Of a DNA stretch of 8,645 nucleotides, positions 1 through 6,957 are shown one piece after another. Every line of letters begins with the position of its first letter. Position 1 is the first letter of the stretch. The stretch comes from Methanobacteriota archaeon (lineage in GTDB: Archaea; Hydrothermarchaeota; Hydrothermarchaeia; Hydrothermarchaeales; JAADFM01): NCBI GenBank assembly GCA_013152845.1, contig JAADFM010000116.1, forward strand, positions 1 through 8,645, given 5' to 3'. The position numbers and the translations under genes were made by a program. The notes beneath the pieces are model-generated. The model was not told where the DNA came from. It was given only the letters and a program-made list of their open reading frames with translations, and ran no database searches.

Positions 1-1658
1 ACCAGGATGCGCATGCGCCACATGGAGCCCATCGTGGAGGCCATGGACCAGGTGGGCTTCTACAGCCTGGAGGTATGGGGCGGGGCGACCTTCGACTCCT
101 GCATCCGCTACCTCAACGAGGACCCCTGGGAGCGCATCCGGACCTTCAAGAGGCTCATGAAGGAGACCCCCACCCAGATGCTCCTGCGGGGGCAGAACCT
201 GGTGGGCTACAAGCACTACAGCGACGACATCGCCGAGAAGTTCGTGGTCAAGGCCCACGAGAACGGTGTGGACATCTTCCGCATCTTCGATGCCCTAAAC
301 GACATCCGCAACATGGAGTTCACCATCAAGGTGGCCAAGCGGGTGGGTGCCCACGTCCAGGGCGCCATCTGCTATACCACAAGCCCTGTCCACACCATCG
401 AGAGCTTCGTGGAGATGGGCAAAAAACTCGAGGAGCTGGACTGCGACTCCCTCTGCATAAAGGATATGGCCGGCCTCATCTCCCCCAAGGACGCCTACGA
501 CCTGGTCAGGGCCCTGAAGAAGGAGCTGTCCATACCCATCCTCCTCCACTCCCACACCACAAGCGGCATGGCACCCATCAGCCAGTATGCGGCCTGCGAG
601 GCCGGGGTGGACATGCTGGACACCGCCTTCTCACCTCTGGCAGGCGGCACGTCACATCCCCCCACCGAGACCATGGTTGCCGCCCTCAAGGGCACGCCCT
701 ATGACACAGGCATAGACCTGGAGGCCCTGCAGGAAATCACCGAATACTTCAAGAAAATAAGGGAGAAGTACCTGGGCATCCTGGACCCCATATCCGAGAG
801 GATAGACACCAACGTCCTGGTCTACCAGATCCCGGGGGGCATGCTCTCCAACCTCGTATCCCAGCTCAAGGAGCAGAACGCCCTGGACAAGTACGAGGAG
901 GTCCTCAAAGAGACCCCCAGGGTCAGGGCCGACCTGGGCTACCCGCCACTGGTGACCCCCTCCAGTCAAATCGTGGGCATCCAGGCCGTGATGAACGTCC
1001 TCCTCGGGGAGCGCTACAAGGCCGTCACCCAGGAGGTCAAGGACTACGTCCGGGGGCTGTACGGCAAGAGCCCGGGCCCCATAAGCGACGACATCAGGAT
1101 AAAGATTATCGGCGAGGAGGAACCCATCACCTGCCGCCCAGCGGACCTCATAGAACCCCAGTGGCACATCATGAAGGAGGAGGCCGAGAAGCTGGGCATT
1201 GCCAAAAGCGAGGAGGACATCCTAACCTACGCACTCTTCCCTGCCATCGCCCCCAAGTTCCTCAAAGGCGAGCTCAAGGAGGAGGAGCTGAAACCGCCCC
1301 AGGAGGACAAGGTCCCTGAGCGGGCCATACCCACCGACTTCAGGGTGGAGGTGGACGGCGAGGAGTTCAACGTGAAGGTGGAGCCCATCGGCGGCTACAT
1401 CGAGATAGGGGAAGGCGCGCGGCGGGTGCCTCCTCTGCGCAAGTGGAAGGTGCCGTGCCGTCACCCATGCAGGGCATGATAGTGAAGCTCAAGGTCTCCG
1501 AAGGGGACGAGGTCAGTGAGGGTGACGTCATCGCCGTCCTGGAGGCCATGAAGATGCAGAACGACATCACCTCTCCTGTCAACGGTACCGTGGAGAAGGT
1601 CCTGGTCTCCGAGGGGGACTCGGTCTCCGCCGGCGACCCCATCATGGTCATCAAGTGA
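1..1658 (+). CDS. pycB: Pyruvate carboxylase subunit B (carboxyltransferase plus biotinyl domain), 5'-partial, with a frameshift
   Basis: PycB moves CO2 from carboxybiotin to pyruvate, making oxaloacetate in the cytoplasm together with PycA. The reading frame is already open at base 1 (T-R-M-R-M-R), so about 20 N-terminal residues, including the usual DTSLRD metal motif, lie upstream. Visible carboxyltransferase landmarks are CIKDMAG with the likely carboxylated lysine (codon 460-462), metal-ligand HSH (547-555) and GGTSHPPTE with the catalytic threonine (649-651). The frame starting at base 1 runs to a stop at 1477-1479, but its last 20 or so residues are unlike the family. From about 1419 a frame shifted by -1 reads an Ala/Ser-rich hinge and then the biotinyl domain, ending at 1658. 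One missing base near 1417-1422 would rejoin the two parts into about 552 visible residues, the normal family size. Oxaloacetate decarboxylase alpha subunit is a close relative, but the adjacent pycA and birA favour pyruvate carboxylase. Confidence 0.93.
1417..1422 (+). other. pycB: Frame change in pycB (one base apparently missing)
   Basis: Conserved PycB sequence switches from the frame starting at base 1 to the -1 frame inside a short alternating GC tract. Adding one base here makes the codons read Glu-Gly-Ala-Ala-Ala-Gly-Ala-Ser-Ser, a normal hinge. I see no classic slippery heptamer or strong downstream structure, so an error or recent mutation is more likely than programmed slippage. 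Confidence 0.75.
1419..1658 (+). CDS. pycB: Biotinyl (biotin carboxyl carrier) domain of PycB, in the shifted frame
   Basis: This part begins with a hinge rich in Ala, Gly and Ser, then a lipoyl/biotinyl fold opening with the PSPMQG turn. It carries the canonical EAMKMQ motif, whose lysine (codon 1551-1553) is the biotin attachment site, and ends in GDPIMVIK. The domain swings between the PycA carboxylase site and the PycB transferase site. A GTG at 1443 could in principle start a separate 71-residue carrier protein, but it sits inside the hinge and there is no Shine-Dalgarno-like sequence before it. It is therefore better read as the C-terminus of PycB separated by a one-base indel. Confidence 0.85.
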   Translation, partial: AAGASSAQVEGAVPSPMQGMIVKLKVSEGDEVSEGDVIAVLEAMKMQNDITSPVNGTVEKVLVSEGDSVSAGDPIMVIK

Positions 1659-1663
1659 TTCCC

Positions 1664-3157
1664 ATGTTCTCCAAGGTCCTGGTAGCCAACAGGGGCGAGA
1701 TAGCCATCAGGGTCATGCGGGCCTGCAGGGAGCTGGACATCAGGACGGTATCCGTCTTCTCCGACGCAGACCGCCACGCCCTCCATGCCAAGTACGCCGA
1801 CGAGGCCTACAACATAGGCCCGCCGCCGCCGAGCCAGAGCTACCTGGACATCGAGGCCATCATCAACGTGGCACTGAAGGCCGGTGCCGACGCCGTCCAC
1901 CCGGGCTACGGATTCCTGGCCGAGAACCCGAAGTTTGCCTCGGCATGCGAGAAGAACGGCATCACCTTCATAGGCCCCTCAAGCGACGCCATGGAACTGA
2001 TGGGCTCCAAGATAGTCTCGCGCAAGATCATGAAGAAGGCCGGTGTGCCGGTGGTGCCCGGGACCGAGGAGCCCGTAAAGGACGCCTCGGAGGTGGAGAA
2101 GGTTGCAGAGGAGATAGGCTACCCCGTGGTCCTGAAGGCATCGGCCGGGGGCGGGGGCATCGGGATGAAGGTGGTGGAAAAGGAGGACGACCTCGAGAAG
2201 GCCCTCGAGACCACGACGGCAGCGGCCAAATCCGCCTTCGGTGACCCGACCATCTTCGTCGAGAAGTACCTGACAAGACCCCGCCACATCGAGTTCCAGG
2301 TCCTCGCAGACGATGCGGGCACCACCATCCACGTGGGGGAGAGGGAGTGCTCCATCCAGCGCCGCCACCAGAAGCTCATCGAGGAGACACCGTCCCCTGT
2401 CATCATGGAAAGGCCGGAGCTGCGGGACGAAATCGGGAGTATAGCCGTAAGGGCCGCCGAGTCCATCGATTATGTCAACGCAGGGACGGTGGAGTTCATC
2501 TACTCCGACGGGAACTTCTACTTCCTGGAGATGAACACGCGCCTCCAGGTGGAGCACCCCATCACCGAGCGGGTCACGGGTTTCGATATCGTAAAGGAGC
2601 AGCTGCGCATCGCCTCCGGCAGGGAGATATCCATCACCCAGGAGGAGGTCAAGGAGAGGTTCAAGGGCCATGCCATCGAGTGCAGGATAAACGCCGAGGA
2701 CCCCTTAAACGACTTCGCCCCCTCCCCTGGGAAGATTACCAAGTACCGCTCTCCCGGCGGGCCAGGTGTCAGGATAGATTCCGGGGTCAGGATGGGATAT
2801 ACCATCAGCCCCTATTACGACCCCATGATAGCCAAACTCATAACCTATGACAGGACCAGGGATGCGTGCATCAAGAGGATGCAGCGGGCCCTTTCAGAGT
2901 ACATCATCGCAGGGGTCAAGACCAACATCCCCTTCCACAAGGCAGTGATGCAGAACGAGGCCTTCTGGCGCGGCGAGCTCTCGACGAGCTTCATAGAGGA
3001 CCACGACATCCTGGAGGCAATCCCGGCCATCATCGAGGCCGACAGGGCCAGGGAGGCCCGCCTGGCCGAGATATTCAAGGAGGACAAGAGGATGGTGGCC
3101 ATCTCGGCTGCGGTGGGCTCCTACCTGGAAATCAGCCAGAAGAAGAAATCCGCATGA
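1664..3157 (+). CDS. pycA: Pyruvate carboxylase subunit A (biotin carboxylase)
   Basis: This subunit uses ATP and bicarbonate to carboxylate the biotin on PycB. The 497-residue protein has the standard biotin carboxylase order: an N-terminal domain starting [13 protein letters not shown], a central ATP-grasp domain with a glycine-rich loop (about residues 162-168, GGGGIGM), the [11 protein letters not shown] segment, and the metal and catalytic stretch [11 protein letters not shown] (from Glu289). A C-terminal domain follows, with [13 protein letters not shown] and [13 protein letters not shown] 1664 is chosen because it gives the family's usual MFSKVL start. A GTG at 1655 overlapping the pycB stop (GTGA) is in frame and would add three residues. 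Neither has a clear Shine-Dalgarno sequence, so translational coupling to pycB is likely. Length and the pycB neighbour favour PycA over an acetyl/propionyl-CoA carboxylase subunit. Confidence 0.95.
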   Translation: MFSKVLVANRGEIAIRVMRACRELDIRTVSVFSDADRHALHAKYADEAYNIGPPPPSQSYLDIEAIINVALKAGADAVHPGYGFLAENPKFASACEKNGITFIGPSSDAMELMGSKIVSRKIMKKAGVPVVPGTEEPVKDASEVEKVAEEIGYPVVLKASAGGGGIGMKVVEKEDDLEKALETTTAAAKSAFGDPTIFVEKYLTRPRHIEFQVLADDAGTTIHVGERECSIQRRHQKLIEETPSPVIMERPELRDEIGSIAVRAAESIDYVNAGTVEFIYSDGNFYFLEMNTRLQVEHPITERVTGFDIVKEQLRIASGREISITQEEVKERFKGHAIECRINAEDPLNDFAPSPGKITKYRSPGGPGVRIDSGVRMGYTISPYYDPMIAKLITYDRTRDACIKRMQRALSEYIIAGVKTNIPFHKAVMQNEAFWRGELSTSFIEDHDILEAIPAIIEADRAREARLAEIFKEDKRMVAISAAVGSYLEISQKKKSA

Positions 3158-3972
3158 TGGACGCCGACTCATTCAAGGAACTGGGTACCTGTATGCTGGG
3201 CAGCGAGTTCCATGTCCACAGGGAGGTGGGTTCCACAAACGACGTGGCCAAGGGACTCGCCAGGGAGGGGGCGGGGGAAGGTACGGTGGTAATCGCCGGG
3301 GTCCAAAAGGGCGGGAAGGGGCGGTTCGGGAGGGAGTGGCTGTCCCCCGAGGGCGGGGTCTGGATGAGCGTTGTACTGCGGCCCGGCCTTCCTCCCGGGG
3401 ACGTCCCCATCCTCACCCTCGCGGGGGGGCTCGCCCTGGCCAAGGCCATCAGGGGGTACTGCGGCCTGGAGGTGGGGATAAAATGGCCCAACGATATCCT
3501 GATAGGGGAACGGAAGGTGGCCGGCATCCTCACCGAGGCCGAGATGGACTCGGAAAGGGTCCATTTTGCGGTCATGGGCATGGGGATAAACGCCAACTTC
3601 GACCCGGCCGAGGTCTTCCCCCCGGAGGTCGCCGCAGGTGCCACCTCCCTCATGGTCGAGACAGGCAGGGAAGTGGACCTCCCGGGACTCGTGATGCGGG
3701 TCATCCAGGAGCTCGACGCCGTCTACCTTGATATGCTGGACGCGGGACCCCGGGGGCTCCTGGAGGAGTGGAAGGAGCTGGCATCGACCCTGGGCAGGGA
3801 GGTAAGGGTCCGTACCATGAAGGGGAGCATCGAAGGCCGGGCCGTGGACATAACCCCTGACGGCGCCCTCCTCCTCAGAATGGGGGACGGCAGGGTGGTG
3901 AAGGTCGTGGCAGGGGAGTGCATCCACCTCAGATATCAGGAGAAAGATTATAAAACAGAAAGGCCAAGTTAG
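3154..3972 (+). CDS. birA: Biotin-[protein] ligase, without a DNA-binding domain
   Basis: The enzyme activates biotin with ATP and transfers it to the lysine of the PycB EAMKM motif. The 272-residue protein shows GSTND (residues 26-30), the biotinoyl-AMP binding loop [10 protein letters not shown] (51-60), KWPND with the key lysine at 110, and KVAGILTE (121-128). A C-terminal SH3-like cap covers about 213-260. There is no N-terminal winged helix, so it should be a pure ligase and not the BirA-type repressor of E. coli. The start ATG overlaps the pycA stop as ATGA; a second ATG follows directly at 3157. The operon places ligase, biotinylated subunit and biotin carboxylase under shared expression. 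Confidence 0.93.
   Translation: MMDADSFKELGTCMLGSEFHVHREVGSTNDVAKGLAREGAGEGTVVIAGVQKGGKGRFGREWLSPEGGVWMSVVLRPGLPPGDVPILTLAGGLALAKAIRGYCGLEVGIKWPNDILIGERKVAGILTEAEMDSERVHFAVMGMGINANFDPAEVFPPEVAAGATSLMVETGREVDLPGLVMRVIQELDAVYLDMLDAGPRGLLEEWKELASTLGREVRVRTMKGSIEGRAVDITPDGALLLRMGDGRVVKVVAGECIHLRYQEKDYKTERPS
3948..3955 (+). promoter_or_regulatory. Probable archaeal TATA box for the response regulator gene
   Basis: TTATAAAA lies within the 3' end of birA and is preceded by the purine-rich, BRE-like run AGAAAGA (3941-3947). Transcription starting about 25 bases downstream would begin near 3976-3980, only a few bases before ATG 3986. This suggests a leaderless or very short-leader mRNA, separate from the pyc operon. 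Confidence 0.5.
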
Positions 3973-3985
3973 TATCTTGAGAGCA

Positions 3986-4372
3986 ATGGCAAAGATAATG
4001 GTAGTAGACGACGAACCCGATGTGGTCAAGCTCGTGAGGTCGGCCCTCAAAGACGAGGGCTACGAAATCATCGAGGTCTCCAGCGGCAAGGAGTGCCTCA
4101 GGCTACTCGAGACCGAGACCCCGGACCTCATCCTCCTGGACGTCATGATGCCGGAGATGGACGGCTGGGAGGTCTGCCGGAGGATAAAGGACAACCCGGA
4201 GACCAGCTCCATCACCGTGGCGATGCTCACCGTCAAGTCACAGGACGAGGACAAGATTACATCCCTGGAGGACGCCAAGGCTGACTGGCATATCAAAAAA
4301 CCCATCCGCGTCGACGGGCTCAGACAGACGGTGAGGTGGCTCCTGGAAAACCCCATGAAGAGGGGAGATTAG
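3986..4372 (+). CDS. Stand-alone receiver-domain response regulator (CheY-like)
   Basis: This 128-residue protein is a single receiver domain that would take a phosphoryl group from a histidine kinase; no kinase gene is in the window. The acidic pocket is Asp8/Asp9 in VVDDEPD, the phosphoacceptor is Asp52 in LLDVMMPEMDG, the switch threonine is Thr82 in AMLTVK, and the conserved lysine precedes Pro106 in HIKKPI. The segment before that lysine reads DAKADWHIKKP in place of the common GADDYITKP. There is no output domain, so its effect must come through a partner protein. ATG 3986 is preferred over the in-frame TTG at 3977, since MAKIMVVDD is the usual beginning. It lies 13 bases after birA and has its own TATA box. 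Its stop overlaps that of the convergent pan gene. Confidence 0.9.
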   Translation: MAKIMVVDDEPDVVKLVRSALKDEGYEIIEVSSGKECLRLLETETPDLILLDVMMPEMDGWEVCRRIKDNPETSSITVAMLTVKSQDEDKITSLEDAKADWHIKKPIRVDGLRQTVRWLLENPMKRGD

Positions 4373-5630
4373 GAGAACATCACCCCGGACTCTTTTTCCC
4401 TCCTCTCCTCCATCTTGCCCATGACCTTGGAGAGGGCCCTCTCGAAATCCGTGGAGAATACCCTGTCCCGTCTCTTATGGCGAACATGCCGGCTTCTGTG
4501 CAGATGGCCTTGATGTCCGCCCCGGAGGCCATGTCCGCCCGGGCGGCGAGGACCTTGAAGTCCACGTCCTCGTCCACGTTCATGTTCCTGGAGTGAATCC
4601 TGAAGATTTCCAGGCGGGCCTCGATGTCCGGCATGGGGACCTCTATCAGCCGGTCGAACCTCCCTGGTCTGAGCATGGCAGGGTCCAGGATGTCCGGCCG
4701 GTTGGTGGCCGCGATGATTCTCACGTCACCCCTCGGGCTGAAGCCGTCCATCTCGGCCAGGAGCTGCATGAGGGTCCTCTGGACCTCCCTGTCGCCGCTT
4801 GTGGATGATTCCAGCCTCTTGGCCCCGATGGCGTCGGCCTCGTCGATGAAGACGATTGAAGGTGCCTTCTCGTGGGCGAGCTTGAAGAGCTCCCTGACAA
4901 GCCTTGCCCCCTCCCCGATGTACTTCCGGATGAGCTCAGAGCCGATGAGCCTGATGAAGGTGGAGTTGGTCTCGTGGGCCACGGCCTTGGCCAGGAGGGT
5001 CTTCCCGGTCCCGGGCGCGCCGTAGAGGAGGACCCCTTTCGGGGGGTCAATCCCCACCTTGGTGAACAGGTCGGGTTTCAGAAGGGGGAGTTCCACGGTC
5101 TCCTTTATCTCGATTATCTGGTCCTCGAGGCCGCCGATGTCGTCGTAGGTCACCCCGGGCTTCTCGTCGATTTCCATGGCCAGAACCGAGGGGTCCTTCT
5201 CGATGGGCAGGACGTCCACCACCGCAAAAGACTGCTGGTTCATGGCCACCCTGGCCCCGGGCACGAGGTTCTTCTCGTCGATGAACTGGGAGGTGTTCAC
5301 GACGAAGTTGGGGCCTGTCGTGCTCTTTACGATAATCTTGCCGTTCTCGAGGACGTCCTGGATGGTGCCGATGACAAGTGGCATGGTCCTGAGCCTCTCC
5401 AGCTCGCTGCGCAGCCGCCTCACCTCCCTCTCCAGGCGGATGTTCTCGTTCTCGATGGAGCGCTTCTTGTCCTCGAGCCACCTCACCCTCTGGGAATACC
5501 CGTTCTTTATCCTCTGGTTGTCATTGGAAAGCTGGACGTTCTCCTTCTCAAGTTCGCGAACCCTGTTGAGGAGATACTTCGAGAGTTCGTCCTTGGGTTT
5601 CTGCTCCAGCATGTCCTTTTCCTTGCCCAT
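4369..5630 (-). CDS. pan: Proteasome-activating nucleotidase (AAA+ ATPase), with a frameshift near the 3' end
   Basis: PAN forms a hexamer that unfolds substrates and feeds them into the archaeal 20S proteasome. Visible parts are an N-terminal coiled coil (about 10-82), an OB domain (about 84-142) and an AAA+ module. The module has Walker A GAPGTGKT (204-211), pore loop KYIGEG (236-241), Walker B IVFIDEAD (259-266), sensor-1 ATN (308-310) and arginine fingers in RPGRFDR (321-327). The frame from ATG 5630 runs to 4380, but residues after Asp387 are foreign to the family. Adding one base near 4470 restores a typical end ([20 protein letters not shown], then a tail ending VMFS) with TAA at 4369-4371, giving about 420 residues. 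The restored last three residues, Met-Phe-Ser, resemble the HbYX gate-opening motif with Phe for Tyr. Confidence 0.93.
4466..4475 (-). other. pan: Frame change in pan (one base apparently missing)
   Basis: On the minus strand the sequence AGAGACGGGACAGG is where conserved PAN codons switch frame. One added base, for example a second C before the GGG, makes Ile-Arg-Asp-Arg-Asp-Arg-Val-Phe-Ser and joins the two halves. As it stands, the encoded protein loses the final helical region and the C-terminal proteasome-docking residues. Confidence 0.75.
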
Positions 5631-5652
5631 GGGGTTTCCCTCTCTAACAAAA

Positions 5653-5664
5653 CTTATATATTAA
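5653..5664. promoter_or_regulatory. Shared divergent TATA element for pan and mbf1
   Basis: The only AT-rich core in the 65-base gap between the pan and mbf1 start codons is CTTATATATTAA. Read to the left (AATATATAAG) it would place a start point near 5630-5634, at the pan ATG, giving a leaderless or nearly leaderless message. Read to the right, with CAAAAC as a BRE-like flank, it would place a start near 5684-5688, about ten bases before the mbf1 ATG. Opposing pre-initiation complexes could compete here. Confidence 0.55.
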
Positions 5665-5695
5665 CTATTGGCAGACTTATTGAACTGGTTTTTCT

Positions 5696-6166
5696 ATGAG
5701 ATGCGAGGTATGCGGCAAGGAGGTCAGAGGCAAGACCGTCCACGTCAAGATCGAGGGCACCGTGATGAAGACCTGTCCGGGGTGCGCCAGGTTCGGGACC
5801 CGGCTGCCGCCGGGGGTGGGGGAGGGCAGGGCAGGAGGCCGGGGCAGACCCAGAAAATCCATACCCTACAGCAGGGAGGAGAAGGTCATCGAGTTCGTTG
5901 AAGACGTGGACCGGGTCATCCGCGAGGGGCGGGAGGCCGCCGGGCTGACCAGGGAGGAACTCGGCAGGAAGCTCAACGAGAAGGTATCGGTGATAAACCG
6001 CCTGGAGTCCGGCAGGATGGTGCCGGACAAAAAGCTTGCCAAAAAACTCGAGAAGGCCCTGGGCATCCGGCTCCTCACCGAGGTCAAGGAGGAGAAGGTG
6101 GGCTTTTCCGCCGGGCTCGGTAAGGAGATGACCCTGGGGGATTTCATAAAGGTCAAGAAAAGATAG
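5696..6166 (+). CDS. mbf1: Archaeal multiprotein bridging factor 1-type protein (zinc ribbon plus XRE-family HTH)
   Basis: Archaeal MBF1 is a conserved HTH protein linked to transcription and to the ribosome; its exact role is unsettled. This 156-residue protein has an N-terminal zinc ribbon with CxxC pairs at Cys3/Cys6 and Cys27/Cys30. A basic, glycine-rich linker follows (about 35-58), then a cro/C1-type helix-turn-helix (about 72-127) containing LTREELGRKL and INRLESGRMVP. The tail TLGDFIKVKKR is typical of the family. The linker contains RGRPRK (49-54), which looks like an AT-hook core. The start ATG gives Met-Arg-Cys, placing the first zinc ligand at residue 3 as expected. It diverges from pan and overlaps the end of the next gene by 14 bases. 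Confidence 0.9.
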   Translation: MRCEVCGKEVRGKTVHVKIEGTVMKTCPGCARFGTRLPPGVGEGRAGGRGRPRKSIPYSREEKVIEFVEDVDRVIREGREAAGLTREELGRKLNEKVSVINRLESGRMVPDKKLAKKLEKALGIRLLTEVKEEKVGFSAGLGKEMTLGDFIKVKKR

Positions 6167-6878
6167 TCCCCATGGCGATGTCCTTGTAGGGGCAGACCTC
6201 CACGCAGTTCCAGCAGAGGTTGCATTCCTCCATGCCCTCCTCCTTGGAGACCCGGATATTCATCTCGCAGACGTCGTCGCACTTGCCGCATCCGCTGCAC
6301 TCCGGCCCCACCCTGAGCCTGAAGAGCCTCAGCCGGGATACCGCGCTCAGGGCGCCCCCCAGGGGGCAGAGGCTGGTGCACCAGAAGTTCCCAAGTGCCG
6401 CCGTGCCGATGACCACGGCACCGAACAGGCCGTACCTCAGGTATGTCAGCTCCGGGGTGGCCGCCTGCCTTGCCGGGCCGAAGATGGAGAAGGCGCCCGC
6501 GGCAGGGCAGAAGCTGCAGAAGACCGGGACGGTCATGAGATAGGCGGTGGCGGCGATGACGAGGAGGAGGGCCCAGTACTTGTACCACCTGCTGAAGACC
6601 TTCCTGGCGGAGGGGACGTTGCCGAGGAGGGTGGTGAAGGCACCGAAGGGGCACAGCCAGCCGCAGAATACCCGCCCCAGGACCAGGGTCAGAAGTACCG
6701 TGGCCAGGACCACTATGAGGGTGAGCTTCCCTGCCAGGATGATGTGGTCCTGGAAGGCCCCCAGGGGGCAGAGCTCCCATATCCCTATGTTATAGGCCCT
6801 CTCGCCCTCCCTGACGAAGACCACCGTCACGATGATTAAGGCCAGGAGAAACAGCTTCCGTATCTCTGTGATCTTCAG
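6153..6878 (-). CDS. NapH-like polytopic membrane protein with two 4Fe-4S ferredoxin motifs
   Basis: This is a predicted membrane electron-transfer protein of 241 residues if CTG 6876-6878 is the start. It has about four hydrophobic segments (9-23, 47-68, 102-120, 148-166). Cys-Pro motifs lie at their edges: Cys37-Pro, CxxxCP (72-77), CxxCP (121-125) and CxxxCP (167-172). Two C-terminal CxxCxxCxxxC clusters follow (194-204 and 219-229); the second ends in Pro, the first in Glu. NapH, NosR and CcoG share this kind of layout, but no partner oxidoreductase is nearby, so donor and acceptor are unknown. The CTG is preferred because GAGGAGG lies 7 bases before it and it keeps the first membrane segment whole. 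A GTG at 6830 would cut that segment. Confidence in the start is moderate. Confidence 0.85.
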   Translation of the reverse strand: MKITEIRKLFLLALIIVTVVFVREGERAYNIGIWELCPLGAFQDHIILAGKLTLIVVLATVLLTLVLGRVFCGWLCPFGAFTTLLGNVPSARKVFSRWYKYWALLLVIAATAYLMTVPVFCSFCPAAGAFSIFGPARQAATPELTYLRYGLFGAVVIGTAALGNFWCTSLCPLGGALSAVSRLRLFRLRVGPECSGCGKCDDVCEMNIRVSKEEGMEECNLCWNCVEVCPYKDIAMGTIFS

Positions 6879-6885
6879 TTCAAGG

Positions 6886-6892
6886 CCTCCTC
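6886..6892 (-). promoter_or_regulatory. Strong Shine-Dalgarno sequence deciding a CTG start
   Basis: GAGGAGG on the minus strand is a close match to the anti-Shine-Dalgarno end of archaeal 16S rRNA. It lies 7 bases before CTG 6878-6876. No ATG, GTG or TTG is in frame at a suitable distance from it. Confidence 0.6.
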
Positions 6893-6943
6893 TAATAGGT
6901 TTTAACCATGGGATGAATCTATTTAGTATTTAAAATTTGAGCG

Positions 6944-6950
6944 AAAGGTG
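6944..6950 (+). promoter_or_regulatory. mptA: Shine-Dalgarno sequence for mptA TTG start
   Basis: AAAGGTG lies 7 bases before TTG 6958 and pairs well with an archaeal anti-Shine-Dalgarno. It supports TTG 6958 over the in-frame TTG 6937, and gives the family's usual MLPDVQ beginning. Confidence 0.6.
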
Positions 6951-6957
6951 TTTTCTC

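Larger units (their letters stand above)
6879..6957. promoter_or_regulatory. Divergent intergenic region between the NapH-like gene and mptA
   Basis: This 79-base AT-rich gap must hold promoters for both flanking genes. On the minus strand TTTTAAATA (about 6926-6934) is a good TATA candidate, giving a start near 6905 and a short leader that includes the GAGGAGG site. For the plus strand, TTTTAA at about 6899-6904 would give a leader that includes the mptA ribosome site. The TATTTAAAAT at 6927-6936 would instead start transcription almost at the start codon. Which is used cannot be settled by eye. Confidence 0.4.

Noticed and set aside
1411..1443. Programmed ribosomal frameshift in pycB
   Set aside because: There is no recognisable slippery heptamer, and two other genes here show similar one-base breaks, so a sequence error is more likely.
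1443..1658. A free-standing biotin carboxyl carrier protein starting at GTG 1443
   Set aside because: No ribosome-binding site precedes it, the start lies inside the Ala/Ser hinge, and the sequence before it in the same frame continues the PycB hinge. A frameshifted PycB explains it better.
3169..4050. Minus-strand open frame (293 codons) opposite birA
   Set aside because: It is antisense to a complete biotin ligase with all its motifs, and its composition is that of a shadow frame.
4872..5699. Long plus-strand open frame (275 codons) opposite pan
   Set aside because: It is the reverse of clear PAN coding sequence and has no family resemblance.
6937..6957. Upstream TTG 6937 as the mptA start
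   Set aside because: It would place the AAAGGTG ribosome site inside the gene and add residues not typical of the family; TTG 6958 gives the standard MLPDVQ beginning.
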